Source: Pseudomonas azerbaijanoccidentalis | GTDB taxonomy: Bacteria > Pseudomonadota > Gammaproteobacteria > Pseudomonadales > Pseudomonadaceae | Reading direction: 5' to 3' | NCBI RefSeq assembly: GCF_019145495.1 | Contig: NZ_JAHSTU010000013.1 | Span: 62,001-126,000, forward strand | DNA: 64,000 nucleotides | Program-made: the position numbers and the translations under genes | The notes under the pieces: generated by a model | What the model saw: only the letters and a program-made list of their open reading frames with translations | What the model was told of the DNA's origin: nothing | The model's database searches: none | Shown here: positions 53,171 through 63,211 of the stretch, in pieces | Layout of the letters: each line of letters begins with the position of its first letter | How positions within the stretch are numbered: the first letter of the stretch is position 1

Positions 53171-53187
53171 TGGGTATTGCGATTTGC

Positions 53188-53706
53188 TTACAGCGGCATC
53201 GTGTAATGCAACGCGTAACTTTCTATCCCGTTGTTCGGGCTGCTGATCCCGGCATTGGAATAGTGAGTGGCCCGAATCCCGACTTCATGTCCGCCGGCAA
53301 AGCGCAGGCCAACCCCGAAACGGTCCTCGAACTGAAACGAGCTACCGAGATCGTTATTTTCGATTTCGGTCTCGGAAAACAACGCCACGCCAATCCCTAG
53401 TTCAACGTAGGGTTTGACGTTCTGCCCGGCAAACTCGTAAACCAGCACCGGCGAGAACGACAGGCTGTTGTTGCCGGACGTTTTGTCGCCTTCCCAGTAG
53501 GTGTACGCGCCATCCCAGTAACCGGTCAGTCGACCGACGTCGCTCTGCCACCAACTCTGGTCCCAATTGAATGCCAGGCCCAGTCGATAAGTCATGGTCG
53601 ACTCGCCGGTCTGGCCGACTGAGAACTCCACGCCTGCCGCTTGTGCAGTGAAACTTTGCCCCATAATTGCGGCCGCAATCGCGGCCAAACAGAATAGTCG
53701 CTTCAT
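53188..53706 (-). CDS. pagL: Lipid A 3-O-deacylase
   Basis: A 172-residue outer-membrane enzyme that removes the 3-O acyl chain of lipid A. It has a signal peptide (about 1-23, TAQAAG), a small beta-barrel and the catalytic set in THYSNAGISSPNNGIESY: His, Ser and Glu at the positions seen in PagL of P. aeruginosa, where the gene also sits beside murI. It stands alone. Confidence 0.92.
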   Translation of the reverse strand: MKRLFCLAAIAAAIMGQSFTAQAAGVEFSVGQTGESTMTYRLGLAFNWDQSWWQSDVGRLTGYWDGAYTYWEGDKTSGNNSLSFSPVLVYEFAGQNVKPYVELGIGVALFSETEIENNDLGSSFQFEDRFGVGLRFAGGHEVGIRATHYSNAGISSPNNGIESYALHYTMPL

Positions 53707-53826
53707 AGAAACATCCTTTTCCGAACGATTTCATTTGGTTTTTTTGTTACGAGACGCACACAGCTATAGAAGTCGACGGCTAAAAAGAAGTTCACCCCAA
53801 TTTTGTTGGTTCACCCCGATACCCGC

Positions 53827-54618
53827 TTACCCTTCAAAGCTTCGCACAACCCCGGCGGTATTCCACAATATTGGCAATATATTTGCGAAATGTTCCTTGT
53901 CAGCGCTCGTCCAGAACTCGGTGGCACGCGCTGGCCCGTCCGCCAGTAAATCACGCTCGGCCAGTAGACGCTGAAGTTGACGTGCGACGGCAGCGCCAGT
54001 GTCGATCAGGCTGATGTCATCCGGGATCATCTGCCGGAGCAGCGGCTTGAGAAACGGGTAATGGGTGCATCCCAGAATGATGGTGTCGGCGCCTGCGCCG
54101 AGCAGCGGCCGAACATAGCTTTCCAGCAACTGCCGCAGCGCCGGACTGTGCAGGTCGCCGTTTTCAATCAGCTCCACCAAGCCGGGGCAAGGCTGGGTGA
54201 TGACCTGCACATCCGTGGCAAAACGGTCGAGCAATGCGGCGAACTTGGCGCTCTGCAAGGTGCCCGTGGTGGCCAGCACCCCGACCACGCCACTGCGGGT
54301 GGCTGCGGCGGCGGGTTTGACCGCCGGCTCCATACCGACGATAGGCCACTGCGGATAATCGCGGCGCAAGTCGGCAACCCCTGCAACCGTTGCCGTGTTG
54401 CACGCCAACACCAGAGCCTTGGCGCCCTGGCTCTGAAAAAACCCGGCCATCACGCTGCACCGCTGCTGGATGAATTCCGGGGTTTTCTCGCCATAGGGAA
54501 TGTTCCCGCAATCGGCGACGTACAGCAGGGTTTCGTTGGGCAGCAAACGCTGGATCTCGGCCAGCACCGAAAGCCCACCGACGCCGGAGTCGAACACGCC
54601 GATAGGCGCTTCACGCAT
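53827..54618 (-). CDS. murI: Glutamate racemase
   Basis: A 263-residue enzyme that makes D-glutamate for peptidoglycan. Catalytic cysteines are Cys73 (VLACNTATV) and about Cys183 (ILGCTHYPF); DSGVGGLS lies near residue 10. The ATG at 54618 overlaps the moeB stop by eight bases. A longer frame to 54690 runs inside moeB and is rejected. Confidence 0.95.
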   Translation of the reverse strand: MREAPIGVFDSGVGGLSVLAEIQRLLPNETLLYVADCGNIPYGEKTPEFIQQRCSVMAGFFQSQGAKALVLACNTATVAGVADLRRDYPQWPIVGMEPAVKPAAAATRSGVVGVLATTGTLQSAKFAALLDRFATDVQVITQPCPGLVELIENGDLHSPALRQLLESYVRPLLGAGADTIILGCTHYPFLKPLLRQMIPDDISLIDTGAAVARQLQRLLAERDLLADGPARATEFWTSADKEHFANILPILWNTAGVVRSFEG

Positions 54619-55366
54619 GCTTTGGCCCACAGACGCTGCATTTCGGATCACGCTTGACCCGCAACTCACGGAAACGCGAGCCCAGCGCATCGATCAACAA
54701 CAGGCGCCCCACCAACGGTTCACCGAAACCCGCCAGCAACTTCAGCGCTTCGAGGGCTTGCAGGCTGCCCACCAGCCCGACCAACGGACCAACCACGCCG
54801 GCCTCGCTGCAGGTCAATTCGGCTTCACTGCCGTGCCCGTATAAACAGTGGTAGCACGGGCTCTCCGGGCGGCGCGGGTCGAACACCGACAACTGCCCTT
54901 CCAGGCGAATCGCCGCGCCACTGACCAGCGGTTTCCCGCCAGCCACACACGCAGCGTTGACCGCTTCGCGGGTAGAGAAATTGTCGGAACAGTCCAGGAC
55001 CAGATCGACACCGGCCACGGCAGCGGCCAGGGAGTCTTCATCGAGTGCCGCGCGATGGGCGACCAGTTGGATGTCCGGATTGATTGCCGTCAGGCGCTTG
55101 AGCGCTGAGTCGACCTTGCTCATGCCGACGCTGTCGGTGTCGTGGATGATCTGGCGTTGCAGGTTGGTCAGATCGACGGTGTCGAAATCCGCCAGATGCA
55201 TTTCACCTACGCCCGCAGCCGCCAGATACAGCGCCACCGGAGCACCAAGCCCGCCGAGGCCGACGATCAGTACGCGGCTTTCCTTGAGCCGCAACTGACC
55301 GTCGATATCGATGTGCTGCAACAGAATCTGCCGGCTGTAGCGCAGCAATTCCTGATCATTCAGCAT
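54611..55366 (-). CDS. moeB: Molybdopterin-synthase adenylyltransferase
   Basis: A 251-residue E1-like enzyme that adenylates the MoaD C-terminus for molybdopterin synthesis. The nucleotide motif is LIVGLGGLGAP (about 33-43), with NLQRQIIHD (about 69-77). The zinc-binding cysteines are CYHCL and CSVCG. It has no rhodanese domain. Overlaps prmC by seven bases. Confidence 0.93.
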   Translation of the reverse strand: MLNDQELLRYSRQILLQHIDIDGQLRLKESRVLIVGLGGLGAPVALYLAAAGVGEMHLADFDTVDLTNLQRQIIHDTDSVGMSKVDSALKRLTAINPDIQLVAHRAALDEDSLAAAVAGVDLVLDCSDNFSTREAVNAACVAGGKPLVSGAAIRLEGQLSVFDPRRPESPCYHCLYGHGSEAELTCSEAGVVGPLVGLVGSLQALEALKLLAGFGEPLVGRLLLIDALGSRFRELRVKRDPKCSVCGPKHA

Positions 55367-56190
55367 GGCAGACGCCCCAGACTGATGCGTTGATGACCAC
55401 CCAGGTCGGTGCGGCTGTGGACTTCTTCAAAGCCGCGGGTCAGCAGCAGATCGCGCACCGCCTCGGCCTGATCGTAACCGTGCTCGAGCATCAGCCAGCC
55501 ACCGGCCTCCAGATGATCCGGGGCCTGGGCGACGATCAAGCGCAAATCGTCGAGCCCGTCGACGCCGGCCACCAACGCACTGGCCGGTTCGAAGCGCACA
55601 TCACCTTCCACCAAGTGTGGATCGGCGGCGGCAATGTACGGCGGGTTGCTGATGATCAACTCAAAACGCTGACCTTGCAGCGCACTGAACCAGTGACTGC
55701 TGAGCACCGTGGCGTTGTTCAGGTGCAGACGCTGACGATTGCGTTCGGCCAGCGCTACGGCTTCCAGTACGCGGTCCACGGCGGTGACTTTCCACGCTGG
55801 ACGCTCGCTGGCCAAGGCCAGGGCGATGGCGCCGCTGCCGGTGCCCAGGTCGAGGACTTTTGCCGGCGTGGCAGGCAGCAGTTCGAGTGCGGCTTCCACC
55901 AGCAGCTCGGTATCCGGGCGCGGGATCAATGTGTGCGGCGCCACTTCCAGATCGAGCTTCCAGAAACCTTGCTGCCCCAGAATGTAGGCCACCGGCTCGC
56001 CACCGCGACGGCGCTGCAAGTACTCGGCGAACGTCAGCGCCGCTTCGCTCGGCACAATTCGCTCCGGCCAGGTGTGCAAGAAGCTGCGGGACTTGCCCAA
56101 CGCCGCCGCCAACAGTAACTCGGCATCCAGACGCGCCGTGGGCGAGTCAGGCAAATCAGCGGCGCGCAACAAACTGGCAATGATCGTCAT
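55360..56190 (-). CDS. prmC: Release factor glutamine methyltransferase
   Basis: A 276-residue enzyme that methylates the Gln of the GGQ motif in release factors. SAM motif VLDLGTGSGAIA (about 112-123) and catalytic NPPY (about 182-185). It is directly downstream of prfA, its substrate, with no gap between stop and start. Confidence 0.95.
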   Translation of the reverse strand: MTIIASLLRAADLPDSPTARLDAELLLAAALGKSRSFLHTWPERIVPSEAALTFAEYLQRRRGGEPVAYILGQQGFWKLDLEVAPHTLIPRPDTELLVEAALELLPATPAKVLDLGTGSGAIALALASERPAWKVTAVDRVLEAVALAERNRQRLHLNNATVLSSHWFSALQGQRFELIISNPPYIAAADPHLVEGDVRFEPASALVAGVDGLDDLRLIVAQAPDHLEAGGWLMLEHGYDQAEAVRDLLLTRGFEEVHSRTDLGGHQRISLGRLPC

Positions 56191-57273
56191 TTACTCACCT
56201 ATCGCCGCGAGTTGATCCGCCTGGTACTCGGCCAACAACGGCTCGATCACCGCATCGACGCCACCGGCGAGGATTTCGTCGAGCGAATACAGCGTCAGGT
56301 TGACCCGATGGTCGGTGACCCGGCCCTGAGCGAAGTTGTAGGTACGGATGCGCTCGGAGCGGTCACCGGAACCGACCAGCAATTTACGCTCGCTGGCGAT
56401 GGCATTAGCGGCGGCGCTGGTTTGCTGGTCGTTGAGCTTGGCCGACAACCAGGACATCGCACGGGCACGGTTCTTGTGCTGCGAACGCTCTTCCTGGCAC
56501 TCCACGACAATGCCGGACGGCAAGTGCGTGATGCGAATCGCCGAATCGGTTTTGTTCACGTGCTGACCACCGGCACCGGAGGAACGGTACGTGTCGATCC
56601 GCAAATCCGCCGGGTTGATCTCGATGGCTTCCTGCTCGTCCGGCTCGGGCAATACCGCCACGGTGCAGGCAGAAGTGTGGATGCGACCTTGGGATTCGGT
56701 GGCCGGAACCCGTTGTACGCGGTGGGCTCCGGATTCGAATTTCAGCTTGCCGTAGACGTTGTCGCCTTCTACCCGGGCGATGACTTCTTTATAGCCGCCG
56801 TGCTCGCCTTCGTTTTCCGAGAGGATTTCCACACGCCAGCCGCGGCGCTCGGCGTACCGCGAATACATGCGGAACAGGTCGCCGGAGAAAATCGCCGCCT
56901 CGTCACCGCCGGTGCCGGCACGGATTTCGAGGAACACGTTACGCCCGTCGTTCGGGTCCTTGGGCAACAGCATGCGTTGCAGGCTGGCTTCCAGTTCGAC
57001 CAGACGTTCTTTGGCTTCGCGGACTTCTTCCACGGCCATTTCGCGCATGTCCGGGTCGCTGTCCTTGAGCAGTGCCTGGGCACCTTCGAGGTCGCCTTGC
57101 ACTTTAAGCAGCTGTTTATAGGTTTCGACGATCGGCTCGACTTCCGCGTATTCCTTGGAATAGGTGCGGAATTTGTTCTGATCGGAAATGACTTCGCCAT
57201 CGCCAAGCAGGGCGGTCAGTTCCTCGAAACGGTCCTGGAGGATGTCCAGCTTATTGAGCAGTGACGCTTTCAT
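56191..57273 (-). CDS. prfA: Peptide chain release factor 1
   Basis: A 360-residue factor that reads UAA and UAG. The PAT stop-codon motif is in VPATESQG (about 190-192), and the peptidyl-tRNA hydrolysis GGQ is at about 235-237. The PAT form marks RF1 as opposed to RF2. It overlaps the hemA stop by four bases (ATGA). Confidence 0.97.
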   Translation of the reverse strand: MKASLLNKLDILQDRFEELTALLGDGEVISDQNKFRTYSKEYAEVEPIVETYKQLLKVQGDLEGAQALLKDSDPDMREMAVEEVREAKERLVELEASLQRMLLPKDPNDGRNVFLEIRAGTGGDEAAIFSGDLFRMYSRYAERRGWRVEILSENEGEHGGYKEVIARVEGDNVYGKLKFESGAHRVQRVPATESQGRIHTSACTVAVLPEPDEQEAIEINPADLRIDTYRSSGAGGQHVNKTDSAIRITHLPSGIVVECQEERSQHKNRARAMSWLSAKLNDQQTSAAANAIASERKLLVGSGDRSERIRTYNFAQGRVTDHRVNLTLYSLDEILAGGVDAVIEPLLAEYQADQLAAIGE

Positions 57274-58559
57274 TGCGGTTTCTTATCCGAAAAGCTTTCC
57301 GATGAGCCCTCATTGAGGGCAAAGAGTTCCTGGGCCATCGCCAGCGCATCGAGGCGACCTTCGGCAGAGAGCTTTTTCAACTGCACACTGGGTGCGTGCA
57401 AGAGCTTGTTGGTCAGGCCACGCGCCAATTGCACCAGCACTTCTTCGGCGCTGCTACCGTTGGCCAGCAGGCGCTGGGCCTTTTGCAATTCTTCGTCGCG
57501 CAGACGTTCGCTCTGTTGACGATAGGCCTTGAGCACGTCCACCGCCGCCAATTCGCGCAAGCGAACCATGAAATCCTCGGCGCCGACCGAGACCATCTCT
57601 TCCGCTGCCTGGGCTGCACCCTGACGACTCTTGAGGTTCTCGGCGACCACTTCGTGGAGATCATCGACGCTGTACAGGTAAACGTCGTCCAACTCGCCGA
57701 CTTCCGGCTCGATATCCCGCGGAACGGCGATATCCACCATGAAAATCGGTTTGTGCTTGCGCAGCTTCAGGGCGCTCTCCACCGCGCCCTTGCCGAGAAT
57801 CGGCAACTGGCTGGCGGTGGAACTGATGACGATGTCGCTGCGCACCAGTTCGGCCGGGATGTCCGACAGCAGCACTGCGTGGGCACCGAACTGCTCGGCC
57901 AGAATGCTCGCACGCTCAAGGGTACGGTTGGCCACCACGATGCGCTTTACCCCCAGATCATGCAGATGACGGGCGACCAGGGTGATGGTCTCGCCGGCGC
58001 CGATCAACAAGGCCTGACTGCGCTGCAAGTCGCTGAAAATCTGTTTCGCCAGGCTGACCGCGGCAAACGCCACGGAAACCGGGTTTTCACCAATGGCGGT
58101 GTCGGTACGTACTTGCTTGGCCGCATTGAACGTGGCCTGGAACAGGCGCCCGAGCAACGGCCCGATGGTGCCGGCCTCGCGTGCCACGGCATAAGCCGAT
58201 TTCATCTGGCCAAGAATCTGCGGCTCGCCCAACACCAGCGAATCGAGTCCGGAAGCCACGCGCATCATGTGACGAACTGCCGCATCATCTTCGTGCACAT
58301 AACTGCTCGCGCGCAGCTCTTCGAGGCTCAAATGATGGTATTCGGCCAGCCAGCGCAGCACGATATCCGCCGACAGGTGATCCTGTTCTATATAGAGTTC
58401 ACTGCGATTGCAGGTGGAGAGGATCGCAGCTTCGCGGCTGTCGGTGAGTCGGCAGAGCTGCTGCAAGGCCTCAACCAGCTGCTCAGGGGTAAAGGCCACG
58501 CGCTCGCGGACGTCTACTGAAGCAGTCTTGTGGTTAATACCGAGTGCAAGGAAGGCCAT
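57270..58559 (-). CDS. hemA: Glutamyl-tRNA reductase
   Basis: A 429-residue NADPH enzyme that reduces glutamyl-tRNA to glutamate-1-semialdehyde, the first committed step of tetrapyrrole synthesis. The catalytic Cys50 lies in ILSTCNRSE; the NADPH motif LLIGAGETI follows near 185-193. First gene of hemA-prfA-prmC-moeB-murI. Its promoter should lie in 58560-58771, shared with the divergent TPR gene. Confidence 0.96.
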   Translation of the reverse strand: MAFLALGINHKTASVDVRERVAFTPEQLVEALQQLCRLTDSREAAILSTCNRSELYIEQDHLSADIVLRWLAEYHHLSLEELRASSYVHEDDAAVRHMMRVASGLDSLVLGEPQILGQMKSAYAVAREAGTIGPLLGRLFQATFNAAKQVRTDTAIGENPVSVAFAAVSLAKQIFSDLQRSQALLIGAGETITLVARHLHDLGVKRIVVANRTLERASILAEQFGAHAVLLSDIPAELVRSDIVISSTASQLPILGKGAVESALKLRKHKPIFMVDIAVPRDIEPEVGELDDVYLYSVDDLHEVVAENLKSRQGAAQAAEEMVSVGAEDFMVRLRELAAVDVLKAYRQQSERLRDEELQKAQRLLANGSSAEEVLVQLARGLTNKLLHAPSVQLKKLSAEGRLDALAMAQELFALNEGSSESFSDKKPQ

Positions 58560-58771
58560 TCAAAGTCGCTGATGGTGACGTGAAGCCGGCAATTGTCCTA
58601 CTTCGTCAGATCGAGAACAACTACTCGATATCTATCGCCCCTGTAGGAAGCACCGCAGAGTGAGATCGCTTCTCGTTTACCGGGCATCGGGGTAAATTGC
58701 CGGGCCGGTTATGTTTGGCCCAAGGCTTGTGTCATGATGATCCGACCGCAGGTTAGTCGTCCTCTTCCTAT

Positions 58772-60496
58772 ATGAATAGATCTTCCGCGTTGCTCCTCGC
58801 TTTTGTCTTCCTCAGCGGCTGCCAGGCCTTGGCACCCGTGGCGCCGGACGGTACGTCCGCGGCTGAAGACAGCACTCCGGCACCTGAAAAGCCCAAGGTT
58901 TACAGCTCATTCAGCGAAGACACGGTCTTCAGCCTGTTGAGCGCCGAACTGGCTGGCCAGCGCAATCGCTTCGATATTGCCCTGGACAACTATGTAACCC
59001 AGGCCATCAACACCCAGGATCCGGGCATTTCCGAGCGGGCATTCCGTATCGCCGAATACCTGGGCGCCGATCAGGCCGCCCTGGACACCGCGTTGATCTG
59101 GGCGAAAAACGCCCCGGACGATCTTGAAGCGCAACGCGCCGCGGCCGTACAACTGGCACGCGCTGGGCGTTACGACGACTCCATGGTCTATATGGAGAAA
59201 GTCCTGCAAGGCAAAGGCGACACGCATTTCGACTTCCTCGCCTTGTCTGCCGCCGATACCGACCAGGACACCCGCAACGGCTTGATGCAGAGTTTTGACC
59301 GTTTGCTGCAACGCCACCCGAACAACGGCCAGCTGATTTTCGGCAAGGCCCTGCTGCTGCAACAGGACGGCGACTCCAAAGGTGCACTGGCACTCCTGGA
59401 AGACAACCCGCCGGACGACGGTGAAATTGCTCCGATTCTGCTGCGTGCGCGCCTGCTGCAAAGCCTCGACCGCGGCGACGAAGCATTGCCGTTGCTGCAA
59501 AAAAGCATCAAGAAATACCCGGACGACAAGCGCCTGCGCCTGACTTACGCACGCATGCTGGTTGAACAGGACCGCATGGACGACGCCAAGGCCGAGTTCT
59601 CGAGCCTGGTTCAGCAATACCCGGATGACGATGAACTGCGTTACTCGCTGGCACTGGTTTGTCTCGAAGCCAAAGCTTGGGACGAAGCCAAGGGCTACCT
59701 GGAAGACCTGATCGCACGGGAAAGCCACGTCGACTCGGCGCACTTGAACCTGGGCCGCATCGCCGAAGAGCGCAATGACCCGCAAGGCGCATTGATCGAG
59801 TACGGCCAGGTCGGGCCGGGCAATGACTATCTGCCGGCACAATTGCGCCAGGCCGACATCCTGATGAACAACGGCAAGACCGCTGAAGCCCAGAGCAAGC
59901 TCGCAGCCCAGCGCGATGAGCAACCGGACTACGCGATCCAGCTGTACCTGATCGAAGCCGAAACCCTGTCCGCCAACAACCAGCCCGACAAGGCCTTCGC
60001 AGTGCTGCAACAAGCGCTGCAAAAGTACCCGGACGACCTCAACCTGCTTTATACCCGCGCGATGCAGGCGGAAAAACGCAATGACCTGGCGCAGATGGAA
60101 AAAGACCTGCGCCTGATCATCAAGCGTGACCCCGACAACGCCATGGCGTTGAACGCACTCGGCTATACCCTGTCCGATCGCACGACCCGCTACGTCGAGG
60201 CCAAGGCCTTGATCGAGCAGGCGCACCAGATCAACCCGGAAGATCCCGCGGTACTCGACAGCCTCGGCTGGGTGAATTACCGCATGGGCAATCTCGACGA
60301 AGCCGAGCGTCTGCTGCGCCAGGCCCTGGAACGCTTCCCGGACCAGGAAGTCGCCGCGCACCTGGGCGAAGTCCTGTGGGCCAACGGCAAGCAACGCGAA
60401 GCCAGGCAAATCTGGAGCAAGTTCCTCAAGGAACAACCCGACAGCCCTACCCTGCGCAGCACCATCAAGCGCCTGACCGGATCAGAGACTCTTTAA
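58772..60496 (+). CDS. Tetratricopeptide repeat lipoprotein
   Basis: A 574-residue outer-membrane lipoprotein: lipobox FLSGC gives lipidated Cys17, followed by many TPR units (about residues 60-560) that occur in the LGWVNYRMGNLDEAERLLRQAL style. It matches the conserved pseudomonad protein upstream of lolB (PA4667 type). The repeats suggest a scaffold for envelope proteins; the partner is unknown. lolB follows after four bases. Confidence 0.87.
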   Translation: MNRSSALLLAFVFLSGCQALAPVAPDGTSAAEDSTPAPEKPKVYSSFSEDTVFSLLSAELAGQRNRFDIALDNYVTQAINTQDPGISERAFRIAEYLGADQAALDTALIWAKNAPDDLEAQRAAAVQLARAGRYDDSMVYMEKVLQGKGDTHFDFLALSAADTDQDTRNGLMQSFDRLLQRHPNNGQLIFGKALLLQQDGDSKGALALLEDNPPDDGEIAPILLRARLLQSLDRGDEALPLLQKSIKKYPDDKRLRLTYARMLVEQDRMDDAKAEFSSLVQQYPDDDELRYSLALVCLEAKAWDEAKGYLEDLIARESHVDSAHLNLGRIAEERNDPQGALIEYGQVGPGNDYLPAQLRQADILMNNGKTAEAQSKLAAQRDEQPDYAIQLYLIEAETLSANNQPDKAFAVLQQALQKYPDDLNLLYTRAMQAEKRNDLAQMEKDLRLIIKRDPDNAMALNALGYTLSDRTTRYVEAKALIEQAHQINPEDPAVLDSLGWVNYRMGNLDEAERLLRQALERFPDQEVAAHLGEVLWANGKQREARQIWSKFLKEQPDSPTLRSTIKRLTGSETL

Positions 60497-60500
60497 GATT

Positions 60501-61118
60501 ATGTTTTTGCGCCACATCATTGTTTTCAGCTTCATCGCCCTGCTCGCCGGTTGCGCGGGTTTCGGTGCCCGCGAATCGGTCGAGGGTCACGGCAATCCCG
60601 CCCAATGGCGTGAGCACAAAGAACAGCTCGCGGGCCTTGATGGCTGGCAGATCGACGGCAAAATCGGCATTCGTGCACCAAAAGATTCGGGCAGCGGCAC
60701 GCTGTTCTGGTTGCAGCGCCAGGATTACTACGACATTCGCCTTTCCGGCCCATTGGGTCGCGGAGCCGCTCGCCTGACCGGGCGCCCGGGCAAGGTTTCG
60801 CTGGAAGTTGCCAACCAGGGGCGCTACGAAGCGGTCTCTCCGGATGCTCTGCTTGAAGAGCAAATGGGCTGGAAACTACCGGTCGCCAACCTGGCCTGGT
60901 GGGTCCGCGGGCTTCCTGCTCCGGACAGCAAAAGCCGCCTGACGCTGGATGGCGACAGCCGTTTGGCCAATCTTGAACAGGACGGTTGGCAGGTGGAGTA
61001 CACCGCCTATACCGAACAAAACGGCTACTGGTTGCCCGAGCGGATCAAACTCCACGGCACCGACCTTGATGTCACGCTGGTGATCAAGGCCTGGCAGCCA
61101 CGCAAACTGGGGCAATGA
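60501..61118 (+). CDS. lolB: Outer-membrane lipoprotein insertase LolB
   Basis: A 205-residue lipoprotein (lipobox LLAGC, Cys18) that takes lipoproteins from LolA and places them in the outer membrane. The half-barrel body includes WQIDGKIGIR (about 50-59) and a conserved NLAWWVRGLPAP loop (about 131-142). Overlap-free operon with the TPR gene and ispE; ispE begins one base after its stop. Confidence 0.93.
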   Translation: MFLRHIIVFSFIALLAGCAGFGARESVEGHGNPAQWREHKEQLAGLDGWQIDGKIGIRAPKDSGSGTLFWLQRQDYYDIRLSGPLGRGAARLTGRPGKVSLEVANQGRYEAVSPDALLEEQMGWKLPVANLAWWVRGLPAPDSKSRLTLDGDSRLANLEQDGWQVEYTAYTEQNGYWLPERIKLHGTDLDVTLVIKAWQPRKLGQ

Positions 61119-61119
61119 C

Positions 61120-61971
61120 ATGCCGGCCACTCGCCTGACGCTGCCCTCGCCAGCCAAACTCAATCTGATGCTGCACATTCTGGGTCGTCGTGAAGACGGC
61201 TACCACGAACTGCAGACAATGTTTCAGTTCCTCGACTACGGCGACGAAATCACCTTCGCCGTTCGCGATGACGGTGTGATCCAACTGCACACCGCGTTCG
61301 AAGGCGTTCCTCACGACAGCAACCTGATCGTCAAGGCTGCGAAAAAACTTCAGGAGCAATCCGGTTGCTCCCTCGGCATCGATATCTGGATTGAAAAAAT
61401 CCTGCCCATGGGCGGCGGGATCGGCGGCGGCAGTTCGAACGCAGCCACCACGCTGCTCGGCCTGAACCATCTCTGGCAACTGGGCTGGGATGAGGATCGG
61501 CTGGCTGCACTGGGCCTGACGCTGGGTGCCGACGTCCCGGTTTTCGTGCGCGGTCATGCGGCTTTCGCTGAAGGCGTTGGCGAGAAACTGACCCCGGTCG
61601 ACCCGGAAGAACCGTGGTATCTCGTGCTCGTACCGCAAGTCTCTGTTAGTACGGCAGAAATTTTTTCCGATCCGTTGTTGACACGTAACACGCCTCCCAT
61701 TAAAGTGCGCCCCGTTCCCAAGGGAAACAGTCGTAATGACTGCTTGCCGGTGGTAACAAGGCGTTATCCAGAGGTACGTAACGCTTTGAATTTGTTAGGT
61801 AAATTTACCGAAGCAAAACTCACCGGAACTGGAAGTTGTGTGTTTGGGGGCTTCCCAAGCAAAGCTGAAGCTGATAAAGTCTCGGCCCTTCTTACAGAGA
61901 CCCTTACAGGGTTTGTAGCAAAAGGAAGCAACATTTCGATGTTGCATCGCAAGCTGCAAAGTCTGCTCTAA
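61120..61971 (+). CDS. ispE: 4-diphosphocytidyl-2-C-methyl-D-erythritol kinase
   Basis: A 283-residue GHMP kinase of the MEP isoprenoid pathway. The ATP motif is PMGGGIGGGSSNAA (about 90-103), and SPAKLNLML starts the protein. The last third uses more A/T-rich codons than the first two thirds, a local feature seen on through tRNA-Gln and the start of prs. Confidence 0.95.
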   Translation: MPATRLTLPSPAKLNLMLHILGRREDGYHELQTMFQFLDYGDEITFAVRDDGVIQLHTAFEGVPHDSNLIVKAAKKLQEQSGCSLGIDIWIEKILPMGGGIGGGSSNAATTLLGLNHLWQLGWDEDRLAALGLTLGADVPVFVRGHAAFAEGVGEKLTPVDPEEPWYLVLVPQVSVSTAEIFSDPLLTRNTPPIKVRPVPKGNSRNDCLPVVTRRYPEVRNALNLLGKFTEAKLTGTGSCVFGGFPSKAEADKVSALLTETLTGFVAKGSNISMLHRKLQSLL

Positions 61972-62007
61972 AGGAACCGATTACTGGGTAATCGTTGCAA
62001 CAGATAC

Positions 62008-62082
62008 AGGGGCGTCGCCAAGCGGTAAGGCAGCAGGTTTTGATCCTGCCATGCGTTGGTTCGAATCCAGCCGCCCCTGCCA
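62008..62082 (+). tRNA. tRNA-Gln (anticodon TTG)
   Basis: A 75-base cloverleaf: acceptor AGGGGCG pairs with CGCCCCT, the discriminator is G and CCA is encoded. The anticodon stem GCAGG/CCTGC encloses TTTTGAT, so the anticodon is TTG. The T arm GGTTCGAATCC is standard. It lies between ispE and prs as in other pseudomonads. Confidence 0.97.
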
Positions 62083-62127
62083 TTTTCTATACTCATCCAG
62101 GTTACCCTCAGCCTCTAGGTACTGCGC

Positions 62128-63069
62128 GTGTCCAAGATGATGGTCTTTACGGGGAATGCTAACCCCGATCTGGCTCGGCGTGTCGTACGTCAGCTGCATA
62201 TCCCTCTCGGTGACATCTCTGTCGGTAAGTTTTCCGACGGCGAAATTACAGCCGAGATCAATGAAAACGTTCGCGGTAAAGACGTTTTCATTATTCAGCC
62301 GACTTGCGCTCCGACCAACGATAACCTGATGGAACTGGTAGTGATGGCTGATGCCTTCCGCCGCTCCTCGGCTACTCGTATCACTGCTGTTATTCCTTAC
62401 TTTGGTTATGCCCGTCAGGATCGCCGTCCGCGTTCCGCACGTGTAGCTATCAGCGCGAAAGTCGTTGCTGACATGCTTACCGTAGTCGGCATCGATCGTG
62501 TTCTCACGGTCGATCTGCATGCTGACCAAATCCAGGGTTTCTTCGATATTCCGGTAGATAACATCTACGGCTCCCCGGTTCTGGTGGATGACATTGAAGA
62601 TCAGCGCTTCGAAAACCTAATGATCGTGTCCCCGGACATTGGTGGCGTCGTGCGTGCACGTGCCGTTGCCAAATCCCTGGGCGTGGATCTCGGGATCATC
62701 GACAAACGCCGTGAGAAAGCCAATCACTCTGAAGTGATGCATATCATCGGTGATGTCGAAGGGCGTACCTGTATTCTGGTCGATGACATGGTCGATACCG
62801 CCGGCACCCTGTGCCACGCGGCGAAGGCCTTGAAAGAGCATGGCGCAGCCAAGGTTTTCGCCTACTGCACGCACCCTGTGCTGTCGGGTCGGGCAATCGA
62901 AAACATTGAAAATTCCGTGCTGGACGAGCTGGTGGTGACCAACACCATCCCGCTGTCCGCTGCAGCACAAGCCTGTGCGCGTATCCGTCAACTGGATATC
63001 GCACCGGTAGTTGCCGAGGCGGTCCGCCGCATCAGCAATGAAGAATCGATCAGCGCGATGTTCCGCTAA
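62128..63069 (+). CDS. prs: Ribose-phosphate pyrophosphokinase
   Basis: A 313-residue enzyme that makes PRPP, which feeds hpt and upp in this window among others. The family motifs are KFSDGE (about 33-38), YFGYARQDR (about 91-99) and the PRPP loop VDDMVDTAGTL (about 213-223). The start is a GTG at 62128 (MSKMMVFTG). Followed by a strong terminator. Confidence 0.96.
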   Translation: MSKMMVFTGNANPDLARRVVRQLHIPLGDISVGKFSDGEITAEINENVRGKDVFIIQPTCAPTNDNLMELVVMADAFRRSSATRITAVIPYFGYARQDRRPRSARVAISAKVVADMLTVVGIDRVLTVDLHADQIQGFFDIPVDNIYGSPVLVDDIEDQRFENLMIVSPDIGGVVRARAVAKSLGVDLGIIDKRREKANHSEVMHIIGDVEGRTCILVDDMVDTAGTLCHAAKALKEHGAAKVFAYCTHPVLSGRAIENIENSVLDELVVTNTIPLSAAAQACARIRQLDIAPVVAEAVRRISNEESISAMFR

Positions 63070-63108
63070 GGGCCCTGCCCTTCTCGAAATGTCTCGTTGA
63101 CGAAAAGC

Positions 63109-63146
63109 GCCCCGCCCCGGCATTCCTGTCGGGGCGGGGCTTTTTT
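63109..63146 (+). terminator. Terminator after prs
   Basis: An 11-base GC-only stem (GCCCCGCCCCG), ten-base loop and six T. It lies 40 bases after the prs stop. Confidence 0.94.
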
Positions 63147-63211
63147 GCCCATATCGCCTTTAGCGCTGGTCGCAAACGCTGGGGCGAATGTGGTTATTTT
63201 GGAGATACAAC